The notes beneath the pieces were generated by a model. That model was given only the letters and a program-made list of their open reading frames with translations, was not told the origin of the DNA and searched no databases. A DNA stretch of 64,000 nucleotides from CAVVZJ01 sp963752755 (GTDB lineage: Bacteria; Planctomycetota; Planctomycetia; Isosphaerales; Isosphaeraceae): positions 372,001 through 436,000 of the forward strand of contig CAVVZJ010000010.1 of assembly GCA_963752755.1 (NCBI GenBank), in the 5' to 3' direction. The position numbers and the translations under genes were made by a program. Positions 40,599 to 49,723 of the stretch are shown one piece after another (within the stretch, counting starts at the first letter, position 1; every line of letters begins with the position of its first letter).

Positions 40599-41630
40599 TC
40601 ACCAGGGCTGCTCGACCCCGACGCAAAGGATGAACTGCCCCTGACGGACCCGCGCTGCCCACGCCTGGCCGACGACGATGCCGTCGATCGGCGCAACCAC
40701 CGGCCAGGCAGGCTCATCGATCCTCCCGAAGTCGTGGAGCCGGCCGACGAGCTCGCCGCGGCGGACCCGAACGCCGCAGGGGAGCACCTCCTCGTAATGG
40801 CCGTCGAAGGCGGCGGGGACGTAGCAGTCGGCATCGACGATGGCGGCGCATTTCTGGGAGCCGTCGGCGTGGTGGGCGATGGGCTCGACCTCGCCCGCCA
40901 GTTGTCCATGACGGATCGCCGCCGCGAGCACGCCCTGACGGCCGTACCGAACGCCGTCGGCGAGCACCGCCTCGCCCCAGCCGAGTTCGGTCCCCACGGT
41001 GATCTTCCCCAGTCGCTCGGCCTCGCTGGTAAGCAGCCCGGGGGTCCGGTTCTGATAGACCATGATCATCGGCACGCCAAACCAGCGGGCCGTCTCGGCG
41101 GTCGCTTTCGCCTGCTCTGGGTTGTCGATCGGGTGGAAGCTGGCGCAGAGGTCGAATCGGATCTGATTCCCGCCCGAGTGCAGGTCGAGCACGACGTGGG
41201 CATTCGGCCAGATCGCGCGGCGGACGAAGTCGGCGATCCGGTGGGTGATGCCTGCCAACGCGGGCTGTCGGCCAGCCCCCTCGACGAAGGCGCGGTTGAG
41301 GTTCACCCGGTCTGCGCCGACGCTGTCCCGAGTCCCGGTGCGGAAAGCCTCCACATTCAGCAATGGAATCAGGATGATCCGCCCGAGGACGCGGTCGAGG
41401 TTGATCTCATGCAGGAGCCCTTTGATCGCAGCTGGCCCCTCGTACTCGTTACCGTGGGTCGAGCCGAACGCGACCAGCCCGCGTCCCGGTTCCGCACGCG
41501 GTCCCACGAAGACGGTCAACGGGATGGGCTGGATCCCCCACATCGTATCGTGTTCGAGCGCCACCCAGTAATCACGCCGACCGGGCGTGTCGAAGTCCAG
41601 AGCGACGGGGTCTACCACCACGCGAGACAT
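40599..41630 (-). CDS. AstE/AspA-family zinc deacylase (M14-like)
   Basis: A 343-residue protein from ATG 41630, with GGGAG upstream; earlier in-frame codons give non-coding-like sequence. It matches the succinylglutamate desuccinylase/aspartoacylase group: FGSTHGNEYEGPAAIKGLL holds the His-x2-Glu zinc pair, VNLNRAF the substrate-binding NxxR-type element, and HVVLDLHSGGNQIRFD the third zinc His. The C-terminal beta domain (VSRVRRGELVGRLHDFG-type, DGIVVGQAWAARVRQGQFI) is the usual lid. No signal peptide is seen, so it is cytoplasmic. It probably removes an acyl group from an amino-acid derivative; the true substrate is open. Confidence 0.85.
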   Translation of the reverse strand: MSRVVVDPVALDFDTPGRRDYWVALEHDTMWGIQPIPLTVFVGPRAEPGRGLVAFGSTHGNEYEGPAAIKGLLHEINLDRVLGRIILIPLLNVEAFRTGTRDSVGADRVNLNRAFVEGAGRQPALAGITHRIADFVRRAIWPNAHVVLDLHSGGNQIRFDLCASFHPIDNPEQAKATAETARWFGVPMIMVYQNRTPGLLTSEAERLGKITVGTELGWGEAVLADGVRYGRQGVLAAAIRHGQLAGEVEPIAHHADGSQKCAAIVDADCYVPAAFDGHYEEVLPCGVRVRRGELVGRLHDFGRIDEPAWPVVAPIDGIVVGQAWAARVRQGQFILCVGVEQPW

Positions 41631-41883
41631 TCGTTGATCTCCCTCGGAATCCCACGGATGTGGATCGGTTCGTGCTCGCAACGATTCATCGTCCCGGCAA
41701 CGCTTCCGGAACAGGATCTCTTCCGCGGTCGTCGGAAAGCGGGGTTGGTCCCGTCCCGTCGACGCCTCTCCGGCTCGCCGCTTGCAGCTAAGGGCCGCGA
41801 TCAGTCGCTTTATTTTTTTCGATTTTCGCAAGGATGTCGGTCATCAACTCTGATAAAGTACAGGATAAGGAGGTTGAGTGCGC

Positions 41884-43260
41884 ATGTCGATGAAATCTCC
41901 TCAGATCGCGGGATGGAGCCGCCGGCAGGTCCTCAAAGCCGGCGCCTTGCCGTTCCTCGGGTTGGATCTGACCCGCCTCCTCGCCGCCGAGGAGACGAAT
42001 CGGGCTGCCCGTCAGAAGTCCTGCATCTTCATCTTCCAGTATGGCGGCCTCAGCCAGCTCGACTCATGGGACCCGAAACCCGACGGTCCTTCCGAGATCC
42101 GAGGGCCGTATCACCCCATTGCCACGTCAGTGCCGGGATTTTATGTCGGGGAATTGATGCCGAGGCTGGCACGCCTGGCGGATCGCATTGGCGTGATCCG
42201 CTCGATGAGCCACAACGTTCCCGTCCATGACATCGCCAACCGGATGCTCCTGGCGGGTCGATCGCAACCCGATCTGAGCGCACCGTCGCTCGGGGCGATC
42301 GTTACGAAGCTCCGGCCTTCGGAAGACGGGGTGCCCTCACAGGTCTGGCTCCAGAAGTTCGGCGGCGGCTCGATGCCGCCGGAAGCGACATATCTGACGG
42401 GTGGTTTCCTCGGGATGTCCCACGCCCCCTTGCTCGTCGGCGTGCAGCACGATGACAACCCGGCGAACCCCGATTTCCGGGTCGATGCGTTCGACCTGCC
42501 CGATGGTCTGGGTCTTGATCGCGCCCGCGACCGGATGCGACTGCTCGATCGGATTGATGCCGACGAGAAACCCGAGACCCCTTCCGACTCGCTGGCCGGG
42601 TTCCGGGACCGGGCCCTCGACCTCCTCGGCGGCTCCGCGGCCCGCCGCGCCTTCGACATCGAACGTGAAGACCCGAGGGTCCGCGACCGCTATGGCCGCA
42701 ATCCCATGGGGCAGAACCTCCTCCTGGCCCGGCGGTTGATCGAGGCTGGCGTGCGACTGGTGAATGTCGTCGGCTGGTGTGGCCTCGCGCCGGAGGACAA
42801 GTTCCTCAGCATCGAGACCTGGGACATGCACGGCAATGCCGGCATCGACATCTTCGGCAACGGCTGGAATGGCCTCGGCTGGGCCCTTCCCTGCTGCGAT
42901 CAAGGCGTCGCGACCCTGATCGAGGACCTCGACCAGCGCGGCCTGCTGGACACGACGCTCGTGGTACTCGTGGGCGAGTTCGGCCGCACTCCCCGAATCA
43001 GCCGCGGAGCCTCAGCAATCGGCCGCGATCACTGGCCCCGATGCTACTCCGCGATGCTCGCCGGCGCCGGGGTGCGAGGCGGTCAGGTTTACGGTCGCTC
43101 GGACAAGCAGGCCGCCTATGTGATGGACCGCCCCGTTTCCCCCGAGGACTTCGCGGCCACTCTCCTCCACGCGCTCGGCATCCCTCCCACGACACCCATC
43201 CATCCCGACGGCTTCTCGGTCCGCGCCAGCACGGGTTCCCCGATCCTCGACCTCTTCTAG
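41884..43260 (+). CDS. DUF1501 protein (second copy)
   Basis: A 458-residue exported protein. AAGGAGG at 41867-41873 precedes ATG 41884 by 10 bases; a GTG at 41878 is only 4 bases away, so the ATG is preferred. SRRQVLKAGALPFLGL is a twin-arginine signal. DUF1501 signatures follow: SCIFIFQYGGLSQLDSWDPK, the EIRGPYHPIATSVPG region, MGQNLLLARRLIEAGVR, TWDMHGN and VVLVGEFGRTPRIS. Unlike the copy at 34 kb it has no PSD1 partner beside it; it follows the AstE-like gene divergently and precedes pntA by 187 bases. Confidence 0.88.
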   Translation: MSMKSPQIAGWSRRQVLKAGALPFLGLDLTRLLAAEETNRAARQKSCIFIFQYGGLSQLDSWDPKPDGPSEIRGPYHPIATSVPGFYVGELMPRLARLADRIGVIRSMSHNVPVHDIANRMLLAGRSQPDLSAPSLGAIVTKLRPSEDGVPSQVWLQKFGGGSMPPEATYLTGGFLGMSHAPLLVGVQHDDNPANPDFRVDAFDLPDGLGLDRARDRMRLLDRIDADEKPETPSDSLAGFRDRALDLLGGSAARRAFDIEREDPRVRDRYGRNPMGQNLLLARRLIEAGVRLVNVVGWCGLAPEDKFLSIETWDMHGNAGIDIFGNGWNGLGWALPCCDQGVATLIEDLDQRGLLDTTLVVLVGEFGRTPRISRGASAIGRDHWPRCYSAMLAGAGVRGGQVYGRSDKQAAYVMDRPVSPEDFAATLLHALGIPPTTPIHPDGFSVRASTGSPILDLF

Positions 43261-43447
43261 CCTGTGAGAGCGGGTCCGCTCGCGAAGGGGCCTCACCGGG
43301 CTTTCCGGGGACGGCACGAATTCCGCTTCCGGCGGCGGAGGGTAGCATTGGACGCGCCGAGGGTCTATCTTCGGGGGAGCCAGGTCGAGAGAGGCCCCCG
43401 AAGTTCGGGAGCCGCCCCGGCGTTTACGATCCGGAGAGGCATCATCG

Positions 43448-44941
43448 ATGATCGTCGGGGTCCCTCGCGAGATCTATCCGGGCGAACGTCGGGTCGCCCT
43501 CGTCCCCGGCGTGATCCCGGGCCTCCAGAAGGCGGGCCTCGAGGTCGTCGTGGAGGCCGGGGCCGGGGCCGAGGCCGGCTACCCGGACAACGATTACGAG
43601 AGCCGGGGTGCGACGATCCTCCCGGAACGGGCCGCGGTCTTCCAGAAGGCCGACATCATCGTCCAGGTCCTCGGCTACGGCTCGAATGACCTGACCGGCC
43701 AGAGGGACCTCGACTTGCTCAGTCGCGATCAGGCTCTGATCGGCTTCTTGCGTCCCCTGGGTACGCTCGCGACGAGCCAGGCGATCGCGGCCAAGGGGGT
43801 CACGTCGTTCGCCGTCGAGTTGATGCCGCGGACGACCCGGGCCCAGAGCATGGACGCCCTCTCGTCGATGGCGACGATCTGCGGCTACAAGGCCGTCGTC
43901 CTCGCCGCGGACACGCTGCCGCGGATCTTCCCGATGCTGACCACGGCCGCCGGCACGATCACGCCGGCCCGCGTCCTCGTGATCGGCGCCGGGGTCGCCG
44001 GCCTCCAGGCGATCGCGACGGCCCGTCGCCTCGGCGCCGTCGCCTCCGCCTACGACCTCCGGCCGGCCGCCAAGGAGCAGGTCCAGAGCCTCGGCGGCCG
44101 GTTCGTCGAGTTGCCCCTCGAAGCCAGCGATGCCGAGGACCGCGCGGTTACGCCCGTGCCCAGGACGAAACCTTCTATCAACGCCAGCGCGAATTGCTCG
44201 GCCGGGTCGTCGCCGAGAGCGACGTCGTGATCACGGCCGCCGTGATCCCGGGCAAACCGTCGCCCGTGCTGGTCACTCGCGAGATGGTCGACGCAATGGC
44301 GCCCGGCTCGGTGATCGTCGATCTCGCCGCCGAGCGAGGCGGCAACTGCGAGCTGACCCGCGGCGGCGAGGTCGCTCGTCGAGCACGGGGTGACCCTGAT
44401 CGGCCGGTTCAACCTCGCCAGCACGGTCCCCTTCCACGCCAGCCAGATGTACGCCAAGAACCTCAGCGCGTTCCTCCTGCACCTCGTCCAGGACGGTCTA
44501 CTTCAGACCGAAGCCCCCCCGGACCGGGACGACGAGATCATCCGGAGCACGCTGCTGACGCGCGGCGGCGAGGTCGTCAACGCGCACGTCCTCGATTTCT
44601 TCGAAGGAATCGCAACGCCGGGGGGAAACCGCGTCATGAAGCTTGATTTGATGACGAGCCTCTATGTGTTCATGCTGGCCGGGTTCATCGGATTCGAGGT
44701 GATCCGGCGGGTCTCGCCGCTGCTGCACACGCCGTTGATGTCGTTGACCAACGCGCTGGACGCGATCGCCGTTGTGGGCGCGATCATCCTCGCCGGCTCG
44801 CGTCGAAGCCCGCTGGCGACGGTCCTGGGCACGATCGCGATCGTCGCCGCGATGAGCAACGTGGTCGGCGGGTTCCTGATCACCGACCGAATGCTCAAGA
44901 TGTTCAAGGCGAGCGGCCCGAAGCGGCCGGCCCAGCCATGA
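43448..44941 (+). CDS. pntA: NAD(P) transhydrogenase subunit alpha (fused PntAA-PntAB)
   Basis: Part of the proton-translocating transhydrogenase that moves hydride between NADH and NADP+. The N-terminal domain (MIVGVPREIYPGERRVALVP) and the Rossmann motif VLVIGAGVAGLQAIATARRL mark the NAD(H)-binding dI domain. The C-terminal 100 residues (LYVFMLAGFIGFEVIRRVSP, PLLHTPLMSLTNALDAI) are the membrane part that is a separate PntAB protein in many bacteria. The total is exactly 498 codons, close to the fused E. coli PntA of 510 residues. Two compensating one-base shifts near 44140 and 44370 break the frame, while flanking conserved segments (ESDVVITAAVIPGKPSPVLV) are intact, so errors in the sequence are likely. 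Its stop overlaps the pntB start (ATGA at 44938). Confidence 0.88.
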
Positions 44942-46316
44942 TCCCCGCCGAATACGGGATCGAGGTCGCGTACCTGGCGGCGACGGCCCTATTCATCCTC
45001 GCCTTGATCTGGATGAGCTCGCCCCGCACGGCGCGTCGAGGCGTCCGTGCCGGCGAGATGGGCATGGTGCTCGCGATCGGCGGGACGCTCCTGCATCACG
45101 GGATCGTCGAATACCAGTGGATCGCCATCGCCCTCGTGCTCGGCTCGATCATCGGCGTGCCGCTCGGCCTCGTCCAGATGACCGCCGTCCCGCAGCGGAC
45201 GGCCCTCAGCCACGCCTTCGGGGCGCTCTGCGTCACGCTCGTCGGCACGGCGGAGTTTTACCTCCTGACCCCGAGCGTGCCGCGATTCCTGATGGCCGTT
45301 CTCGCGATGGAGGTGATCCTCGGCTCCCTGACCTTCACCGGCAGCCTGATGGCCGCCGGCAAGCTCCAGGAGGTCCTGCCGCAACGGCCGATCACCTACA
45401 AAGGGCAGAATATCGTCAACCTCTCCCTCCTGGCCCTCGCCATCATGCTTGCGGCCGTCCTGGTTCATGATCCCGGCAAAGCCTGGCTTTTCCCGGCGAT
45501 CATGGCCATCCCGCTGGCTTTCGGCGTCCTGATGATCATCCCGATCGGCGGCGCCGACATGCCGACGGTGATCTCGTTACTGAACTCCTACGCCGGGCTC
45601 TCCGCCGCCGCGATGGGCTTCGTGCTCGACAGCAAGCTGCTGATCATCGCCGGGGCGCTCGACGGCGCCTCGGGGTTCATCCTCTCGGTGAACATGGCCA
45701 GGGCGATGAACCGGTCGTTTACCAACGTCCTCTTCGGCGCGTTCGGCCAGGTGCAGGCCACCGTCGGCCGGCGATCAGGCTGAGCGGCCGGTCCAGAGCG
45801 CGACGGCCGAGGAAGCGGCGGCCTTGCTCGCCGCGGCGAACTCGCGTCGTGATCGTACCGGGCTACGGCATGGCCGTCGCCCAGGCGCAGCACAAGGTCC
45901 GCGAACTCTTCGACGCCCTGAGCCGTCGCGGGATCGACGTCAAGTTCGGCATCCATCCGGTCGCCGGCCGAATGCCCGGACATATGAATGTGCTCCTGGC
46001 CGAGGCCGACATCCCCTATGACAAGCTCCTGGACATGGAGGACATCAACGGCGACCTGCCCCAGACCGACGTGGCCCTCGTCATCGGCGCCAACGACGTG
46101 ACCAATCCCTCCGCCCGCGACGACCCGTCAAGCCCGATCTACGGGATGCCGATCCTGGAAGTGGACAAGGCCCGGACCGTCATGGTGATCAAGCGCGGGA
46201 TGAGTCCCGGCTTCGCCGGAATCGACAACCCCCTTTACTACCTCGACCGGACCCTGATGCTCTTCGGCGACGCCCGCTCATTCGTGAGTGCGGTCGTCCG
46301 CGAGCTGACTGGCTAA
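44938..46316 (+). CDS. pntB: NAD(P) transhydrogenase subunit beta
   Basis: PntB of about 460 residues, giving the membrane domain dII and the NADP(H)-binding domain dIII. Eight or nine hydrophobic helices cover residues 10-260, with NSYAGLSAAAMGFVLDSKLL then IIAGALDGASGFILSV typical of dII. The NADP site follows: VIVPGYGMAVAQAQHKV, GIHPVAGRMPGHMNVLLAEA and ALVIGANDVTNPSARDDPSS. Two one-base shifts near 45768 and 45845 fall in the linker between the domains; the net change is one base. It is translationally coupled to pntA and ends 41 bases before the IS1-like element that truncates the cassette array. Confidence 0.88.
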
Positions 46317-46357
46317 CGCGGGCACCACGTATGACCTGAGATATACTCGGCTCGGCC

Positions 46358-47585
46358 CCTGGTGTCCTACGCGCGTTGAACGCCTGGGAACTTCAACCAC
46401 TCCGATAGCGTCCAGATGTGGTCGGCCAGGCCCACGGCCATCGCCGGGGTCTGCTTCCGCCAGATCCCGTTCTCATCCCGGGCCTGCAACGTCCTCACAG
46501 GCCAGCAGAAATTATACGAATACATCGTGAAGTAGGTCACCGCCTCATGCTGCCGCCAATCCTTACGGAACCGGTACGTCTTCCGCGCCTTGCGGACATT
46601 GCGATGGCGGTCCGTGGCGTGGTAACGCTCCACGAACGCGGTGTTGATCGCTCGGCTGACCTTCGACCGCTTCAGGGCCGCCAGCACCGCGGCCAGGGTG
46701 CCGAAGATCATCCGGCAGACGATCTCCACCACCCGGCCCTTCTCCCGCCGCTTCTCCACGGTGGCGTAGTTCAGACCCGCCGGCACGGCCGGGTACGGGG
46801 CCTTGGGGCGGCCGGGCCGGCCCGTGGGGTCCGGCGTGACCGTCACGCCATAGGTCTGCAGGATCGCGGTCTCGTAGGCCGGGTAGCCGTCGGTGGTCAT
46901 CATGTCCATGACCCGTCCCCCGGTCCGGCGATGGAAGTCGGCGACCACCGCCTCGGCCTCTTCGAGGCCCCGAGCCCCGGGCACCACGTTGACGACCAGC
47001 TTGTGCACGGGATCGAAGGCCACCTGGTCCCAGTAATCCCCCCAATTGGCGTCGGCGGGATTGGCGGGGTCGCAGTGCTCCGGCTGCTGGTACACGAAGG
47101 CCCACTTCTCATCGAACTGGACCTCACGGGTTCGGGGGGGAAAACGCCACCAGTTCGTCGTGGGCCCCTTGGGCGTGGTCGCCGGCCAGGCGACTGTACC
47201 GCATCACCGTATCCCGATGGACACCGACGAGTCGCCCGGTCTGACGGACACCACAGCCCTCGCCGACATGATTCAGGACCGCGAGGGCTTTCTCTTCGGT
47301 CAGATGCGAGCGGTACAGCGGCGTGCCCTTGCGTTCGGAGAAGCGGGCCTTGCAGGTGCGGCAGTAGAGCAGGCGATACTGCCGGTGCTTGCCGTAATGA
47401 TCACAGACGGTCAGGTTGCCGGCATCGCGACGGCCGTGATCGGGGCAGTCGGCGTTCTGGCAGCAAAAGCGGGCGAGGTCGTCCATGGTGTCGGTCCCGG
47501 GCTGAGGCCTCACGTTGTCAAGCCTTGGCGATGCCGCAGGTTACAACACCCAATGGACTCCTTTCAAGTTGAGTAGGACACCAGG
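46358..47585 (-). mobile_element. IS1-family-like insertion sequence
   Basis: A 1228 bp element with 13-base perfect inverted repeats CCTGGTGTCCTAC at 46358-46370 and GTAGGACACCAGG at 47573-47585. No direct target duplication is visible between the flanks (GGCTCGGCC on the left, CTGCATTCC on the right), so a deletion next to the element is likely. The right end lies inside a cassette gene, which it truncates. The left end lies 41 bases after pntB. Confidence 0.88.
46367..47486 (-). CDS. IS1-like transposase, two frames joined by a C-run frameshift
   Basis: The first frame from ATG 47486 encodes an InsA-like zinc-ribbon (CCQNADCPDH, YCRTCKARFSERKGTPLY) and helix-turn-helix (GCGVRQTGRLVGVHRDTVMR). 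At TTTTCCCCCCC (near 47140) a +1 shift is needed to enter the DDE frame, giving REVQFDEKWAFVYQQ (first Asp), MMTTDGYPAY (second Asp) and INTAFVERYHATDRHRNVRK (Glu). One skipped base yields a single 372-residue protein, and 1120 bases fits one +1 shift exactly. Classical IS1 makes its transposase by -1 slippage on an A-rich site. Here the run is poly-C and the shift is +1, so it is either an unusual recoding site or an indel. The stop codon lies inside the left inverted repeat. Confidence 0.8.
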
Positions 47586-48079
47586 CTGCATTCCCGAACT
47601 TTTTCGATATCGTCTTTCAAGGAAATGTTAACATCATCGAATTCCTTCTTTGAAGAAATATCCTCCAGCGAGCAATACACCGTGTCGCGATGGCACCCTT
47701 CTTTTAGGGCTTGGACGACCTCTAGCGCTTCCCTCCTGAATCGCTGATAATCCTCCTCGGTCTCGGCGGCAGCCATTGGCATGGCGACATAGGCGTCGTA
47801 TTTGAACTTCGCCCGGAGCGGCGCAATACCCGATCCCTTAAATTCGACACCCGATCCTTTTAATTCGATCCTCATTATAACAAATATCGTAGATATTAGT
47901 ATCAATGCACATGAAATCAGGGCGTAGATGACCTGCGCACCTTGGAGTTTCACCAGGGCCGCTAGCAACAGCGCTTCGGCGATCAAGCAAATCAACCCAA
48001 GAACCTTCGTTCTTGTATCCAGCCCAGCAAGAAGGCTCTTTCGGTCCTGATCTTCACGATCAATTTGCATGCCTTCCAT
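47564..48079 (-). CDS. Cassette 16: membrane protein with nucleotide-binding-like domain, C-terminus cut by the IS
   Basis: Starts at ATG 48079 (an in-frame TTG at 48085 is possible), about 30 bases after the crossover core of the next attC. Two membrane helices (about residues 25-70) precede a soluble domain starting KYDAYVAMPMAAAETEEDYQ and continuing VYCSLEDISSKKEFDDVN. The pattern, a beta-strand ending in a small AMPM motif and helix then ISLKDDIEKVRECS, resembles TIR or deoxyribosyltransferase-like nucleotide-cleaving folds that normally continue S.F.LIYP. At ECS the IS1-like element begins and supplies the last six residues (LVSYST) and the stop. The catalytic half is therefore missing and the gene is probably inactive. 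Fold similarity is by eye. Confidence 0.6.
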   Translation of the reverse strand: MEGMQIDREDQDRKSLLAGLDTRTKVLGLICLIAEALLLAALVKLQGAQVIYALISCALILISTIFVIMRIELKGSGVEFKGSGIAPLRAKFKYDAYVAMPMAAAETEEDYQRFRREALEVVQALKEGCHRDTVYCSLEDISSKKEFDDVNISLKDDIEKVRECSLVSYST

Positions 48080-48106
48080 CCTCAAATGACCGGGCTCACC
48101 GAACCT

Positions 48107-48206
48107 GCCTAACGCCCAAGCTCAGCGGACCGGCCCGCCGAGAGTGACCTTGAGGTTACCAGAAACCGTCGCGGCGGGCCGGGTCCGCTGCAGCGCGCGG
48201 TTAGGC
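48107..48206 (-). repeat. attC site of cassette 15
   Basis: 100 bp. On the minus strand the R'' core GCCTAAC is at 48200-48206 and the R' crossover core GTTAGGC at 48107-48113. The inner arms GCTGCAGCGGACC and GGTCCGCTGAGC pair with one unpaired base, as the extrahelical base of integron attC sites does. The TAA stop of the upstream gene lies within R''. Confidence 0.9.
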
Positions 48207-48821
48207 GGGTCCGTTACTCCCTTGATGGGAATGGCTGGAAAGCCTCTGGAATTCGTCCCAGTAAGCGGAGGAATCCTCACCGGTAGCAACATGGATCATC
48301 ATTTGTAGGAAAAGCATGTTCCCGGAGTGAATGCCCTCTGCATCTACCTCTTGGTCGTCGAAGTCTGGATCGGTCGGGAGTTCGACTTCGAGGACCCACC
48401 ATCGATCGATCTTTGTTACCAGTTCGTAGATGCACCCGAGGAGCCGAACATTGATTCCAGCATTAGCATCCGTAATAAATTTTGAAAGATCGTGAGCCAA
48501 TTCATTGCGATGCTCCCGGATTTCATCGATCAGCTTCAAGTCGTCTTCTCTGATGACTCCATGTTCCTTCAACCAGAGGAGGGACGCCCGAAGTGCACTC
48601 TTGTCCAATGACAGAACCTTGGTCTGGTAGTCGGCATCGACGATCAAGCCGTTCTGGTCGAATCCATTCTTGAAAAATCTGCGAATTTGCTCAATGATCG
48701 AGGATTTTAGTGTCTCGTATGCCGCCAAGAACAGTGAGGCCGCGATCAGGTTTCCCTTTAACGATTCGGGATTCAGGAACTTGGCCCAACCGAAGAACGC
48801 GTCCTTCTTCTGCGGGTCCAT
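48201..48821 (-). CDS. Cassette 15: HEPN-like protein
   Basis: A 206-residue protein from ATG 48821 (MDPQKKDAFFGWAKFLNPES); a GTG at 48899 only 10 bases from the cassette boundary would add 26 residues. An all-helical body contains IREHRNELAHDLSKF with RNELAH at about residues 105-110. This fits the R-x4-6-H catalytic motif of HEPN RNases, preceded by the usual acidic helix (DDLKLIDE). Many HEPN proteins are toxins or abortive-infection effectors, but Apea-like HEPN proteins of unknown role also share the motif. The stop TAA is provided by the attC R'' core. No partner nucleotidyltransferase is in the same cassette. Confidence 0.65.
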   Translation of the reverse strand: MDPQKKDAFFGWAKFLNPESLKGNLIAASLFLAAYETLKSSIIEQIRRFFKNGFDQNGLIVDADYQTKVLSLDKSALRASLLWLKEHGVIREDDLKLIDEIREHRNELAHDLSKFITDANAGINVRLLGCIYELVTKIDRWWVLEVELPTDPDFDDQEVDAEGIHSGNMLFLQMMIHVATGEDSSAYWDEFQRLSSHSHQGSNGPA

Positions 48822-48908
48822 ACGCCAGCCCTTGTGAGACGGAAGCGAGAGTAGAGCGCCTGATCCCACGAAGACACAGAAGGCGCGGCAATAGTTCACG
48901 GCTGAGCC

Positions 48909-49008
48909 GCCTAACGACCAAGCTCAGCGGACCGGCCCGCCGAGAACAACCTTGATGTTACCACAGGCCGGCGCGGCGGGCCGGGTCCGCTGCAGTGCGC
49001 GGTTAGGC
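48909..49008 (-). repeat. attC site of cassette 14
   Basis: 100 bp; R'' GCCTAAC at 49002-49008 and R' GTTAGGC at 48909-48915 on the minus strand, with arms GCACTGCAGCGGACC / GGTCCGCTGAGC. The stop of the upstream gene is the TAA inside R''. Confidence 0.9.
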
Positions 49009-49341
49009 GTCGGCCCAAGGACGCCCGCTCCAGTACCGCAATTCGATCGTCTCGCCATCGATGGAGTAGGCGGCATCGCGGGATGGCTCCTCGGACACCC
49101 AGACATCGCGGACTTCGCCGGGGACGCCCCAGAGGGCGACCACCGAGCGATCGCCGAGCAGGTCGTCGACGTACCGGCGAACTGCATTGGGCTCCGACAG
49201 GCCGGAGAGCGATGCCAGGATATCCGCATGCGTGTGCCAGTGGAAACCGTCGAAGCCCAACGCTAGGTCGCCTTCGGCATCGGTGACCACGACGAACCGC
49301 AAGCGACCATCGGGGCTGACGTGTTCTTCGATGATCGCCAT
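49003..49341 (-). CDS. Cassette 14: small conserved hypothetical protein
   Basis: A 112-residue protein from ATG 49341, six bases downstream of the crossover core (GTTAGGCGCCTCATG), so almost no 5' leader exists. It reads MAIIEEHVSPDGRLRFVVV, then GDLALGFDGFHWHTHADILA and VWVSEEPSRDAAYSIDGETI. It looks like a compact alpha/beta protein with a His-rich FHWHTH stretch. I do not recognise a function. The stop TAA lies in the attC R'' core. It is probably cytoplasmic, with no signal or membrane helix. Confidence 0.7.
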   Translation of the reverse strand: MAIIEEHVSPDGRLRFVVVTDAEGDLALGFDGFHWHTHADILASLSGLSEPNAVRRYVDDLLGDRSVVALWGVPGEVRDVWVSEEPSRDAAYSIDGETIELRYWSGRPWADA

Positions 49342-49346
49342 GAGGC

Positions 49347-49514
49347 GCCTAACCTGGAGCTAAGCTGCCAGCCGCGCCTCTATGGGCGTGCCTCCCCTGG
49401 TCTCGTCGCGGCGCGGATGGTCAGCTTCAGCGACGGGTTAGGCCGCAGACGCCCGACGAGGCGGAGCACCTCATCGCGTCGGCCCAGGCGTGGCCGCTTA
49501 GCTCCACGTTAGGC
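49347..49514 (-). repeat. attC site of cassette 13, long and composite
   Basis: This 168 bp site differs from the rest. The outer cores GCCTAAC at 49347-49353 and GTTAGGC at 49508-49514 are joined by matching arms (CTGGAGCTAAGCTGCC against the complement of GGCCGCTTAGCTCCAC). A third core, GTTAGGC, lies inside at 49437-49443 with its own partial arm (GTCAGCTTCAGCG). It could be one long attC or two sites merged. Because the outer arms lack an obvious extra base, the orientation is not decided by the arms alone. Confidence 0.7.
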
Positions 49515-49526
49515 CGCAACCGCCCG

Positions 49527-49664
49527 CTACCACGACACGCTTAGCTCCCAGAGGTCGATGGGGTCGGGGAGGGCGACCCCACCCGAGCGACGCCAGTGCG
49601 GAAGCGTCGCGTTCCGTGAGGCGCCGATCCGTCCTGGATACGCCTCGGAGGGAGCCGCAACCAT
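49527..49664 (-). CDS. Cassette 13: possible 45-residue protein
   Basis: The only minus-strand frame in this short cassette starts at ATG 49664 (MVAAPSEAYPGRIGAS) and ends LPDPIDLWELSVSW with a stop at 49527-49529, just before the attC. The C-terminus looks protein-like, but the frame is short and has a 60-base leader, so the cassette may be non-coding instead. An opposite-strand frame through 49558-49764 runs into the attC and is not convincing. Confidence 0.35.
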   Translation of the reverse strand: MVAAPSEAYPGRIGASRNATLPHWRRSGGVALPDPIDLWELSVSW

Positions 49665-49723
49665 CCTGGGACCCCTGCCGACGCGAAGTCCGTTCGCAAA
49701 CCCTTACGGCAAGGGCGGTTGCG

